In this document: piece after piece, positions 8,586 through 17,070 of the stretch
How the letters are laid out: every line of letters starts with the position of its first letter
Numbering within the stretch: the stretch's first letter is position 1
Source: Ferrithrix thermotolerans DSM 19514
GTDB taxonomy: Bacteria; Actinomycetota; Acidimicrobiia; Acidimicrobiales; CAIXPF01
DNA: 64,000 nt
Direction: 5' to 3'
Assembly (NCBI GenBank): GCA_945906305.1
Contig: CAMDQT010000015.1
Coordinates: forward strand, 1 to 64,000
Notes under the pieces: model-generated
Told to the model about the DNA's origin: nothing
What the model saw: only the letters and a program-made list of their open reading frames with translations
The model's database searches: none
Position numbers and translations under genes: made by a program

Positions 8586-9620
8586 ATGGCCGACAGGCTG
8601 ACCGGATTTGTAAGCCGCGACATGGCGGTTGACCTCGGAACCGCGAACACCCTCATCTACGTGCGCGGTCAAGGCATCGTGCTGAACGAGCCTTCCGTCG
8701 TCGCCATCGACGTGCACGATGGTCGACCTTTGGCGGTCGGGATGGAGGCCAAACGCATGATTGGCCGGACGCCCAGCCACATTCAGGCCGTGCGCCCGCT
8801 CAAAGATGGGGTCATCTCCGACTTCGAAATCTGCGAGAAGATGTTGCGCTACTTCATCCACAAGGTCCATCACCGCCGTTGGGTGAAGCCGCGCATGGTG
8901 ATCGCCGTTCCATCGGGGATCACCGGGGTCGAACAACGGGCCGTGCTTGAAGCGGCGGAGTATGCCGGCGCACGGAAGCCGGCCCACATCATTGAAGAAC
9001 CGATGGCTGCGGCCATCGGCGCGGGGCTGCCGGTTCAAGAACCGGCGGGCAACATGATTGTGGACATCGGGGGCGGTACCACCGAGGTGGCCGTGATCTC
9101 CCTCGGTGGCATCGTCGCGTCGGAGTCGGTCCGGGTGGGCGGTGATGAGCTCGATGAAGCCGTCATCCAGTACATCAAGAAGGAATACAGCCTGGCGCTT
9201 GGCGAGCGCACCGCGGAGGAAGTGAAGATTGCGCTCGGCAGCGCCTGGCCGCTGCATGAGGAACTGCAGGCCGATGTGCGGGGTCGCGACCTCATCTCCG
9301 GCCTGCCCAAGACGATAACCATCACCACCGGCGAGATCCGCGAGGCGCTTGCCGAGACCGTGGCCTCCATTGTGGACGCCGTGCGGGCGACCTTGGACAA
9401 GACCCCACCAGAGTTGGCCGCAGACATCATGGAACAGGGCATCACCCTGGCCGGAGGCGGAGCCCTGCTCAACGGGTTGGAACGTCGGCTGGCGCACGAG
9501 ACGGGGATGCCCATCCGCATCGCCGCCAATCCGCTGTATTGCGTGGCTCTCGGTTCTGGACAGGCCCTAGAGGAGTTCGAGGCGCTCAAGAGCGTGCTGT
9601 TCTCCTCGGCATACGCCTGA
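8586..9620 (+). CDS. mreB: Rod shape-determining actin-like protein MreB
   Basis: Actin-fold ATPase of 344 aa that forms membrane-attached filaments guiding lateral wall synthesis. Visible motifs are [13 protein letters not shown] (phosphate 1), [13 protein letters not shown] (phosphate 2), and [11 protein letters not shown] (adenosine). Length and start match the family. A TAACCT hexamer about 35 bases upstream may be the promoter. Located directly before mreC, mreD, mrdA and rodA, so the complete elongasome core is encoded in order. This points to a rod-shaped or filamentous cell. Confidence 0.96.
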   Translation: MADRLTGFVSRDMAVDLGTANTLIYVRGQGIVLNEPSVVAIDVHDGRPLAVGMEAKRMIGRTPSHIQAVRPLKDGVISDFEICEKMLRYFIHKVHHRRWVKPRMVIAVPSGITGVEQRAVLEAAEYAGARKPAHIIEEPMAAAIGAGLPVQEPAGNMIVDIGGGTTEVAVISLGGIVASESVRVGGDELDEAVIQYIKKEYSLALGERTAEEVKIALGSAWPLHEELQADVRGRDLISGLPKTITITTGEIREALAETVASIVDAVRATLDKTPPELAADIMEQGITLAGGGALLNGLERRLAHETGMPIRIAANPLYCVALGSGQALEEFEALKSVLFSSAYA

Positions 9621-9626
9621 GCGACA

Positions 9627-10466
9627 ATGCGCAGCGGCCGATCTCGCTTCGTGCTTTTGCTGCTCATCGTCACCGCGCTGTCCTTGGTCACCTTGGATTT
9701 TCGGGGCTTTGGTCCTCTCGGGACGGTTCAGCGCTCGGTTCGGGGCCTGTTCGAGCCCATGGTGGGGGTGGGCGATTTGGCCCTGTCTCCCTTCCGCAAT
9801 GCCTGGCGCGGGGTCACCGACTACAGCACCGTCGAACGAGAAAACGCCGAGTTGCGCCTGCAGATCGAGAAGTTGGAGAGCGACCCGCTGCGGCAGCAGA
9901 ACGCCCAGCAACAACTCGACGAGCTCAAGGCCCAACTGCAGATCGTGACGGCGGCGAACACCGATGTTCGCATCGCTCGGGTGATCTCGGGGCCGGTGGC
10001 GAACTTCGAGAACAACGTCCGTATCGACAAGGGCAGTTCATCGGGGATTCGCCCCGCGATGGTGGTGGTCACCGCGGCGGGACTCGTCGGCCGCGTCGCC
10101 GAGGTGACCGACAGCCAGGCGGTCGTCGAGCTTATGGACTCCCGGAACTTCGGCGTTGGGGTGAGACCGGCTTCGGCCGTTGCGCCCACCAACTTCGTGC
10201 TCCGGGGCCAGGGCGCCGGACGACCGTTGCACGTGCAGGGAGAACTCGCCGCGGGCTCGGTGCAGGTCGGTGACGCCGTGGTGACCTCCGGCCTTGACCG
10301 CAGCGCCTTTCCGCCGGACATCGTGGTCGGCGCGATCAGTCGAGTTCCTGATCCCAGCGGCGCTGCCGGTGGGTCAAACCGGGTCAGCGCGGTGGAGGTC
10401 ACGCCGGTGGTCGACCCTTCGTCGTTGTCCTTTGTGACGGTCCTGCTGTGGGAGCGCAAAGGGTGA
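9627..10466 (+). CDS. mreC: Rod shape-determining protein MreC
   Basis: Bitopic membrane protein of 279 aa that links MreB to PBP2. A transmembrane helix lies near residues 7-26 (FVLLLLIVTALSLVTL). A coiled coil follows at about 65-110 (TVERENAELRLQIEKLES and on), then the two beta-barrel domains typical of MreC (ARVISGPVANFENNVRIDKGS and on). It starts 6 bp after mreB and overlaps mreD by GTGA. Length is typical. Confidence 0.93.
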   Translation: MRSGRSRFVLLLLIVTALSLVTLDFRGFGPLGTVQRSVRGLFEPMVGVGDLALSPFRNAWRGVTDYSTVERENAELRLQIEKLESDPLRQQNAQQQLDELKAQLQIVTAANTDVRIARVISGPVANFENNVRIDKGSSSGIRPAMVVVTAAGLVGRVAEVTDSQAVVELMDSRNFGVGVRPASAVAPTNFVLRGQGAGRPLHVQGELAAGSVQVGDAVVTSGLDRSAFPPDIVVGAISRVPDPSGAAGGSNRVSAVEVTPVVDPSSLSFVTVLLWERKG

Positions 10467-10981
10467 CCGCGGATCGTGGCGTGGTTGTGGTGCGGGCAGC
10501 GGCGGTGGTTGTGCTCGCGATGATCGTGCAAGCGGGCCTCGTGAGTCACCTGTCGATGTTCGGTGTGCGCCCTGAAGTCACCTTGTTGTTAGCGGTGACC
10601 GGTGGGGTAGCCGCCGGACCGGATCGGGGCGCGGTCCTCGGATTTGTCCTCGGATTGTCCTATGACCTGTTCTTGCAGACGCCGTTCGGGCTCAGCGCTC
10701 TCATCTACGCCCTGCTGGCCTACGCCATCGGTTCGGTTCAGCTCCAGATGGCCACGCGCCGCCCGCCCGCCCGCATGTTGTTCGTGGGGGTCGGAACGGT
10801 GGTCGGCATTGTGGTGTGGGTGATGGTGGGGCTGCTCTTCGATGCGGTAGCCGCAACCACGGGCGCGATCGTGCGGGTGGCACTCGTGGCAGGGGTGGTA
10901 AACAGCGTGCTCGGACTTCCCGTACTGAGGTTGTGGGCGTGGGTCTTTGCTCCCGAGGCGCCGCTACGGGTGCCGACCTGA
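10463..10981 (+). CDS. mreD: Rod shape-determining membrane protein MreD
   Basis: Protein of 172 aa with about five hydrophobic segments, as expected for MreD, which sits in the membrane with MreC and RodA. Recognised by position, length and the hydrophobic pattern with PDRGAVLGFVLGLSYDLFL, which resembles the family's GxxxGFxxGLxxDL. GTG 10463 overlaps the mreC stop (GTGA) and has GGGAG seven bases upstream, so it is preferred over the GTG at 10448. Confidence 0.85.
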   Translation: MTADRGVVVVRAAAVVVLAMIVQAGLVSHLSMFGVRPEVTLLLAVTGGVAAGPDRGAVLGFVLGLSYDLFLQTPFGLSALIYALLAYAIGSVQLQMATRRPPARMLFVGVGTVVGIVVWVMVGLLFDAVAATTGAIVRVALVAGVVNSVLGLPVLRLWAWVFAPEAPLRVPT

Positions 10982-11061
10982 GTGGTTTCAGGCCGCAGTT
11001 CCTCCTCATCTGGCGATGCCCGTTCTGCTTGGTCATCGTCGCTCTGCTCAAATAGACGGCC

Positions 11062-13167
11062 ATGACCGCCGAGCAACCTGCCCTTCGAGTGGCCCTCGTG
11101 GGCATCGTCGTGGTGTCGATGTTCTCGGCGTTGTTCGCCCGCCTCTATTACCTCCAGGTGCTTCGAAACACGACCCTGGAGCAGGTGTTCGGAGGCCCCC
11201 GTTTTCGGGAGGTGAGCTACGAGGGGATCCGCGGCCGCATCCTGGACCGAAACGGCCAGGTCCTCGTGGACAACCGAGAGTCCATTGTGGTCACCATCGA
11301 CCGTGGGCAATTCGACGCGCTGGTGGACCCCAATGGTCTCCAGTTGCGGCTGGCGCGTGCGCTCAACGGCGCCGGATACCCCATCAAGGTGTCTGACATC
11401 GCGGCGCGAATCGAAGACCCCCGCTACGACCCACTCAAGCCCGTTCCCATCGCCGAGGGCGTCAGCATCGAGCTAGAGACCTATCTCCTGGAGCGGCTCT
11501 ACGAGTTGCCCTCCGTCGACGTGATCCGCGAGCAGATCCGTACCTACCCCCATGGCACGCTGGCGGCACACGTCATTGGTTACACCGGTGCCATCAACAG
11601 CGAGGAGTTGCAGGCCCGCAAGGAGGACCCGAAGGAGTACCAACCAGGCGATGACATTGGTAAGGCCGGAGTGGAACGAATCTTCGAAGGTGAGCTGCGG
11701 GCGACACCGGGTCGACGAACGATCGAGGTTGACGCCACCGAGCGGGAGATCGGAACCCGGTCGGACAGTGCGGCGACAGCGGGCAGCGACTTGCAGCTCA
11801 CCATCGACATCGACCTGCAGCGGTACGTTGAGACCAAGCTTCGGGAGGCGTTGATCGCCGCTCGTCAGCAGGCCAAGCGACGACCGACGGACCCGGAACT
11901 ACGCGCCCCGGCCGGCGCGCTGGTGGTACTCGACGCCACGAACGCCGAGGTGCTGGCGATGGCCAGTTATCCGACCTACGAGCCATCGGAGTTCATCGGC
12001 GGCATTAGCGCCTACCGGTTCAACGAGATGAACGATCCCGGGGCCTTCTTCCCGTTTCACAACCGGGCGATCCAGAGTCTGTACTCGCCCGGGTCGACCT
12101 TCAAGCCGTTCACCGCGGTGGCCGCGTTGGAGCGCGAGGTGATTGACCCGGCCGAGGTTTTCACCGACCGTGGCAGTTACGAGCTCAAGGACTGCACCGA
12201 CACCTGCGTCTTTCAGAACGCCGGGGGGACCAGCTACGGCAAGATCGATCTACGCCAGGCCATGACGGTTTCGAGCGACGTGTACTTCTATCGACTCGGC
12301 GAGCAGATGTGGGTCAACCAAGGCGCTATCGGGCAGTCCGCCATCCAGGACACCGCTCGGGTGTTCGGCCTCGGCACCGCCACCGGGGTGCAGCTCCCAG
12401 GAGAGGCCGCGGGGTTGATCTCCGACCCCGAGTTCAAGAGGGCCCGTCACGAGGACAACCCCACCGCCTTTCCCTTTGGCGAGTGGTTCACCGGTGACAA
12501 CGTCAACTTGGCGATTGGCCAGGGCGATGTGGGGGTCACTCCCTTGCAGTTGGCCAATGCGTATGCCGCGCTGGCGAACGGAGGGACCCTCTATGCCCCT
12601 TCGGTGGCCAAAGCGCTGCTCGATCACAGCACGGGCACCATTCGACTGTCTTACGCCGCCCGCCAAATCGGGACAGTGAACCTGCCGGCGGCAATTCGCG
12701 GCCCTGTCATCGACGGACTGTCCGGGGTCGTGAACGACAAGGACGGAACCGCCTACGGCGCCTTCCAAGGCTTCCCGCTCGACCGCTTTGAGGTGGCGGG
12801 CAAGACCGGCACCGCAGAGGTGCCCCCCAAGGCGGACACCGCGCTGTTCGCCGCGTTCGGGCCTGTTCCCGAGGCGCGGTACGTGGTGGTCGCCGTGATC
12901 GAGGAGGCCGGATTTTCGGCCGAAACGGCCGCTCCTCTGGTTCGACAGGTTTTCGAGTGGTTGGTGGGCATACGGCCTGTCCCACCGGCGCCAGTAGCGG
13001 CGCCGGCCGCGGCAACGCCAACCATCACGACCGCGGCGCCGGCACGGGCCGCGTCCCCGTTGCTGTTGTTGCCCGTCACGGTGATGGTCGGTGTTGCGGC
13101 GCGACGCAGGTTGCGGCGCCGCGACCATTTGGTTCTGACCGCCGGGAGGCCCCGGTGTCCCTTCTAA
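11062..13167 (+). CDS. mrdA: Penicillin-binding protein 2, class B transpeptidase of elongation
   Basis: Cross-links peptidoglycan during lateral growth, working with RodA. Protein of 701 aa. One transmembrane helix at about 8-30 is followed by the PBP dimer domain (YEGIRGRILDRNG). The transpeptidase domain has SxxK at S345-T-F-K348, SSD at 404-406 and KTG at 581-583, all in the expected order. Oddity: a Pro/Ala/Thr-rich linker from about 645 ends in a hydrophobic stretch (SPLLLLPVTVMVGVA) and a basic tail (RRRLRRRD), suggesting a second C-terminal membrane anchor not usual in PBP2. The gene overlaps rodA by 13 bp. Confidence 0.93.
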   Translation: MTAEQPALRVALVGIVVVSMFSALFARLYYLQVLRNTTLEQVFGGPRFREVSYEGIRGRILDRNGQVLVDNRESIVVTIDRGQFDALVDPNGLQLRLARALNGAGYPIKVSDIAARIEDPRYDPLKPVPIAEGVSIELETYLLERLYELPSVDVIREQIRTYPHGTLAAHVIGYTGAINSEELQARKEDPKEYQPGDDIGKAGVERIFEGELRATPGRRTIEVDATEREIGTRSDSAATAGSDLQLTIDIDLQRYVETKLREALIAARQQAKRRPTDPELRAPAGALVVLDATNAEVLAMASYPTYEPSEFIGGISAYRFNEMNDPGAFFPFHNRAIQSLYSPGSTFKPFTAVAALEREVIDPAEVFTDRGSYELKDCTDTCVFQNAGGTSYGKIDLRQAMTVSSDVYFYRLGEQMWVNQGAIGQSAIQDTARVFGLGTATGVQLPGEAAGLISDPEFKRARHEDNPTAFPFGEWFTGDNVNLAIGQGDVGVTPLQLANAYAALANGGTLYAPSVAKALLDHSTGTIRLSYAARQIGTVNLPAAIRGPVIDGLSGVVNDKDGTAYGAFQGFPLDRFEVAGKTGTAEVPPKADTALFAAFGPVPEARYVVVAVIEEAGFSAETAAPLVRQVFEWLVGIRPVPPAPVAAPAAATPTITTAAPARAASPLLLLPVTVMVGVAARRRLRRRDHLVLTAGRPRCPF

Positions 13168-14306
13168 CCAAGCTTTCGCCGTCGGTGGAGTCGTTGCGAC
13201 GCGATCCTGGGGCGCCGTATCGCCATTTCGATTGGAGTTTGCTCGCGCTGAGCCTGATGCTGAGCAGCATCGGGCTGGCGGCCATTTTCAGTGCCACCAA
13301 AGGCAGCGGGCCTGACCCCCACACCGGGATCGTCGCCCGGCAGATGTTGGCCGTCATCTTGGGCTTGGGCCTGATGGCGGGCTTTGCGTTCGTCGACTAC
13401 CGCAAGCTGCGCGAGTTGGCCGTGGTGTTCTACCCGGTGGCCCTGTTGCTGTTGGCCGCGGTGCTGGTTGTGGGCCAGAACGTGAAGGGCGCGCAGGCCT
13501 GGTTCGGGTTCGGACCATTCCAGTTGCAGCCGTCCGAACCGGCCAAGCTGGCGCTGATCATCGAGGTATCGAGTTACCTGTCAAACCGTCGTGCTGACTT
13601 GACGCCGAAGCGGGTGGCTATGGCCCTGGTCATCGCGGGGATGCCGATGGGCCTGATCATGCTCCAACCGGATCTCGGAACGGTCTTGGTTTTCGTGGTG
13701 GTGACGCTCACTTTGCTCGCCGTTGCGGGCACCAAGGCTCGCTACCTCGTCGCCCTGCTGGTTTTGGGGGTGGTGAGCACCATCGGCGTGCTCAACAGCG
13801 ACCTCCTCGAGCAGTATCAGCGCGACCGGTTGCTGGTGTTCATCGAACGCTCATCGGATCGCGACAGTGGTCTGGCGGAGAGCTACAACGTCGACCAATC
13901 GGAGACCGCTATCAGCCTCGGTGGACTCACGGGGCGGGGTTGGGGCAAAGGCCCTCAAACTCAGGAGGGGCGGGTGCCCGAGCAGCAAACGGACTTCATC
14001 TTCACCGTCGTGGGCGAGGAACTCGGTTTCATCGGAGGTTCCGCCGTGCTGGCGTTGTTCCTGGTCCTCTCCGTACGGGTGCTACGGGTTGCACAGCTGG
14101 CCCGGGAGGACTTCGGGACGTTGCTGTGCTGCGGGGTGCTGGCCATGATCATGTTCCAGGTCTTCGAGAACGTGGGCATGAGTATGCGCATCACCCCGGT
14201 CACGGGGATTCCGTTGCCCTTTCTCAGCTACGGCGGCTCCTCGATGTTGACCACCTGCGCCGGTATCGGCATCGTGCTGTCGGTGCACATGCACCGCTTT
14301 CGTTGA
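13155..14306 (+). CDS. rodA: RodA peptidoglycan glycosyltransferase (SEDS family)
   Basis: SEDS protein of 383 aa that polymerises lipid II during elongation, partnered with PBP2 encoded just upstream. About ten hydrophobic segments are visible. Family features include the FQLQPSEPAKLALI loop and the C-terminal GIPLPFLSYGGSSMLT motif. The GTG at 13155, with GGGAGG five bases upstream, is chosen; the longer frame would run far into mrdA. RodA rather than FtsW is inferred from the mre-mrdA context. Confidence 0.93.
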   Translation: MSLLTKLSPSVESLRRDPGAPYRHFDWSLLALSLMLSSIGLAAIFSATKGSGPDPHTGIVARQMLAVILGLGLMAGFAFVDYRKLRELAVVFYPVALLLLAAVLVVGQNVKGAQAWFGFGPFQLQPSEPAKLALIIEVSSYLSNRRADLTPKRVAMALVIAGMPMGLIMLQPDLGTVLVFVVVTLTLLAVAGTKARYLVALLVLGVVSTIGVLNSDLLEQYQRDRLLVFIERSSDRDSGLAESYNVDQSETAISLGGLTGRGWGKGPQTQEGRVPEQQTDFIFTVVGEELGFIGGSAVLALFLVLSVRVLRVAQLAREDFGTLLCCGVLAMIMFQVFENVGMSMRITPVTGIPLPFLSYGGSSMLTTCAGIGIVLSVHMHRFR

Positions 14307-14347
14307 GCGGGGTTGCTAGCTACCGCAGGGTTGACAGCAGCGTCGAG

Positions 14348-14353
14348 TAGCCT
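14348..14353 (+). promoter_or_regulatory. -10 element TAGCCT of the radical SAM gene (leaderless type)
   Basis: Ends 9 nt before the ATG at 14363. Confidence 0.45.
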
Positions 14354-14362
14354 CACCGGGAC

Positions 14363-16330
14363 ATGTCGACCGTTTGGCCTCGTCTCGAACCGCTGTTGGC
14401 CCGGGTGGAGCGACCTGCTCGCTACATCGGCTGCGAGGACGGCGCCCAGACCCCGCAGCACGCGCCGCACAAGGCGGCCTGGCTGCTGATCTACCCCGAC
14501 ACCTACGAGGTCGGGCTGCCCAACCAGGGCTTGCAGATCCTCTACGAGATCCTCAACGAGCGCGACGACGCGCTGGCTGAGCGGGCCTATGCGCCATGGA
14601 CTGATTTAGAGGTTGAGTTACGCGCCCACCGGGTACCGCTGTTCTCCCTCGAAAATCATCTGCCAGCAGGCGACTTCGATGTGCTCGGCTTCAATCTCGC
14701 CGCCGAACTGACCTACACCAACCTGCTCAATTGCGTCGATCTCGCCGGTGTGCCCGTCCGTGCCGAGGGGCGCGGGGAAGCCCACCCGCTCGTTATCGCC
14801 GGGGGTCATTGCACCTACAACCCGGAGCCGCTCGCCGACTTCGTAGATGCTTTCGTGATCGGCGACGGCGAGGAAGTCGTGTCCGAGATCAACGAGGTCG
14901 TGGTTGACTGGAAACGTTCCGGCCGCACCGAGGGGTCGCGGGAACAGGTCCTGCGGCGACTGGCTTCGGTGCCTGGCGTCTACGTCCCCTCGATGTACCG
15001 CGTCACCTACGACGGGCCCCGGCTGGTGGCGATCGAGCCCCGATACCGCGATGTGCCGGCCCGCGTCGAGAAACGAACGATTGCCTCCCTCGAGGACTGG
15101 CCCTATCCCCGTCAACAGCTGGTTCCGCTGACAGAGGTGGTCCACGATCGCCTCAATGTCGAGGTGTTCCGAGGTTGCACCCGGGGCTGCCGCTTCTGCC
15201 AAGCGGGCATGATCACCCGCCCGGTACGCGAGCGCTCCGCGGAGCAGGTTCGCACGATGGTGGCCGCTGGCCTGCGCCGCAGCGGCTATGACGAGGTGGC
15301 GTTGACCTCGTTGTCCACTGCGGACTTCTCCGGCATCGAAGCGGTGGTCGGCTCCATCATGGACCTCGGCGACAACATCAGCGTCGCCCTGCCGTCGCTG
15401 CGGGTGGACGCGTTCACCGTGGGCATCGCGGCGCAGCTCCAAAAGGCCCGCCGGGCCGGATTGACCTTTGCCCCCGAGGCCGGCACCTGGCGCATGAGGC
15501 AGGTCATCAACAAGCTCATCCGTGAGGAAGATCTTTACGCCGCGGTCGACGGGGCGTTCTCCAGTGGTTGGCGGCGGGTCAAGCTCTACTTTCTCACTGG
15601 GCTACCGACCGAGACCGACGAGGACACGCTTGGCATTACCGAACTTGCCCGCAATTGTGTGGCGATCGGCCAGCGCCATCAGAAGGGAACGTCGGTCACC
15701 GTTTCGGTCGGCGGATTCGTGCCAAAGCCATTCACGCCATTCCAATGGTTTGGTCAGAACACCGTTTCCGAACTCGAACGCAAGATCAACCTGCTGCGTA
15801 GCGACGCCCGCCGGTCGCGGGGCGTACAACTGCGCTGGCACGATCCGAAGGCCACGCTCATCGAGGGATTGATGGCACGCGGTGACCGACGAGTCGGGGC
15901 AGTCATCGAAGAGGTGTGGCGAAGCGGCGGCACGTTCCAAGAGTGGACCGAGCATTTCCGGCTCGACCGTTGGGTCGATGCGCTGGCCAACGCCGGGCTG
16001 TCAGCGGATTGGTACGTTCACCGCCACCGCACCGAGGACGAGGCACTGCCGTGGGACCATTTGTCCGCTGGTTTGCACAAGGATTTCCTGTGGCAGGACT
16101 GGCGCGATGCGCTCGAGGCCGTCGGGCTGGCCGATTGTCGCTGGACCCCGTGCTACGACTGCGGGGCGTGTACCGGGTACGGCATCGAGCATGTCGTTGC
16201 CTCCGCCGTACCACCCGCGGGTGGTAGCCAGGGCACCGGCCAGGACCTTTCCTCGGGCCACGTAGTGCCCGTTTCGCTGATCAGCCGCAGGCCAGCGTCC
16301 GCGGCGGAGGTCGGGGCGGGCAACGCATGA
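14363..16330 (+). CDS. B12-binding-type radical SAM protein (TIGR03960-like)
   Basis: Protein of 655 aa. The cluster motif C272-x3-C276-x2-C279 (GCTRGCRFCQ) binds the 4Fe-4S cluster. The N-terminal 200 residues resemble a cobalamin-binding-like domain, as in the family. A C-terminal cysteine set (CYDCGACTGYGI) could bind another cluster or zinc. The family's exact substrate is not established to my knowledge; it is usually encoded with a DUF2344 partner, as here, and often near RNase E/G and rplU-rpmA. The stop overlaps the next start by ATGA. Confidence 0.85.
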   Translation: MSTVWPRLEPLLARVERPARYIGCEDGAQTPQHAPHKAAWLLIYPDTYEVGLPNQGLQILYEILNERDDALAERAYAPWTDLEVELRAHRVPLFSLENHLPAGDFDVLGFNLAAELTYTNLLNCVDLAGVPVRAEGRGEAHPLVIAGGHCTYNPEPLADFVDAFVIGDGEEVVSEINEVVVDWKRSGRTEGSREQVLRRLASVPGVYVPSMYRVTYDGPRLVAIEPRYRDVPARVEKRTIASLEDWPYPRQQLVPLTEVVHDRLNVEVFRGCTRGCRFCQAGMITRPVRERSAEQVRTMVAAGLRRSGYDEVALTSLSTADFSGIEAVVGSIMDLGDNISVALPSLRVDAFTVGIAAQLQKARRAGLTFAPEAGTWRMRQVINKLIREEDLYAAVDGAFSSGWRRVKLYFLTGLPTETDEDTLGITELARNCVAIGQRHQKGTSVTVSVGGFVPKPFTPFQWFGQNTVSELERKINLLRSDARRSRGVQLRWHDPKATLIEGLMARGDRRVGAVIEEVWRSGGTFQEWTEHFRLDRWVDALANAGLSADWYVHRHRTEDEALPWDHLSAGLHKDFLWQDWRDALEAVGLADCRWTPCYDCGACTGYGIEHVVASAVPPAGGSQGTGQDLSSGHVVPVSLISRRPASAAEVGAGNA

Positions 16331-17058
16331 GGCTACGGGCACGTTTCACCAAACTCGGAAAGGTCCGTTTCGTGTCCCATCGCGACCTCGCCCGGATCTG
16401 GGAGCGGGCCGTGCGGCGCGCCGACCTACCCGTGGCGTATTCGAGCGGCTTTTCGCCTCGCCCGAGGTTTCACTTCGGGTTGGCGCTCTCGGTGGGTCAC
16501 GAGTCCTGGGCTGAATATCTCGATGTCGACCTCACGGAAGATTTGGACGAGGTCACCTTGGCCGCGCTGAGCGCACAGTTCAGCGCGGTACTGCCGAATG
16601 GGGTGGACTGCACGGCGCTCGCCGTGGTGGCTTCCAGCGGCGGACTTTCCCTACAGGAGGCGGTCACCAGCTCAACGTGGTCGATCGCCATGGATGGCGG
16701 GTCGCTTCTTGACGCCGCCGCCTCGGTGGAGGCGCTCCTCGGGGCGTCATCCGTCTTTGTCACCCGCGAACGCAAGGGCAAGACCGTCAACGACGACATC
16801 CGCCCTTATGTCCGCAACCTGCTGCTTGAAGGTGACCGGGCCGATTGTGAACACGGCGTGGTGTTACGCGCCGAGATCGGTACCCAGCCCCGCACGCTGC
16901 GCCCAGCCGAGCTCATCGGCGCTCTCGGACCGATGTGGCGAGAGCGTCGTGTGGTCAGGCTTGCCCAATGGATCGACCACGAGGACGGACGGCAGGAGCC
17001 CCTTGCGCTACCCGCCGGGCCGATCCCGTGGCTGCGCACCGATGTGTGCGCCACATGA
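16327..17058 (+). CDS. DUF2344 (TIGR03936) partner of the radical SAM protein
   Basis: Protein of 243 aa starting MRLRARFTKLGKVRFVSHRD, the recognisable DUF2344 opening (RxxFxKxGxxRFxSHLD). Often the two proteins are fused or adjacent; here the start overlaps the radical SAM stop. The family FSPRPRFHFGLALSVG element is present near residues 41-56. Molecular role unknown; a link to RNA or ribosome modification is only suggested by the neighbouring RNase E/G and L21/L27 genes. Confidence 0.85.
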   Translation: MRLRARFTKLGKVRFVSHRDLARIWERAVRRADLPVAYSSGFSPRPRFHFGLALSVGHESWAEYLDVDLTEDLDEVTLAALSAQFSAVLPNGVDCTALAVVASSGGLSLQEAVTSSTWSIAMDGGSLLDAAASVEALLGASSVFVTRERKGKTVNDDIRPYVRNLLLEGDRADCEHGVVLRAEIGTQPRTLRPAELIGALGPMWRERRVVRLAQWIDHEDGRQEPLALPAGPIPWLRTDVCAT

Positions 17059-17070
17059 GAAGGAACGCCC

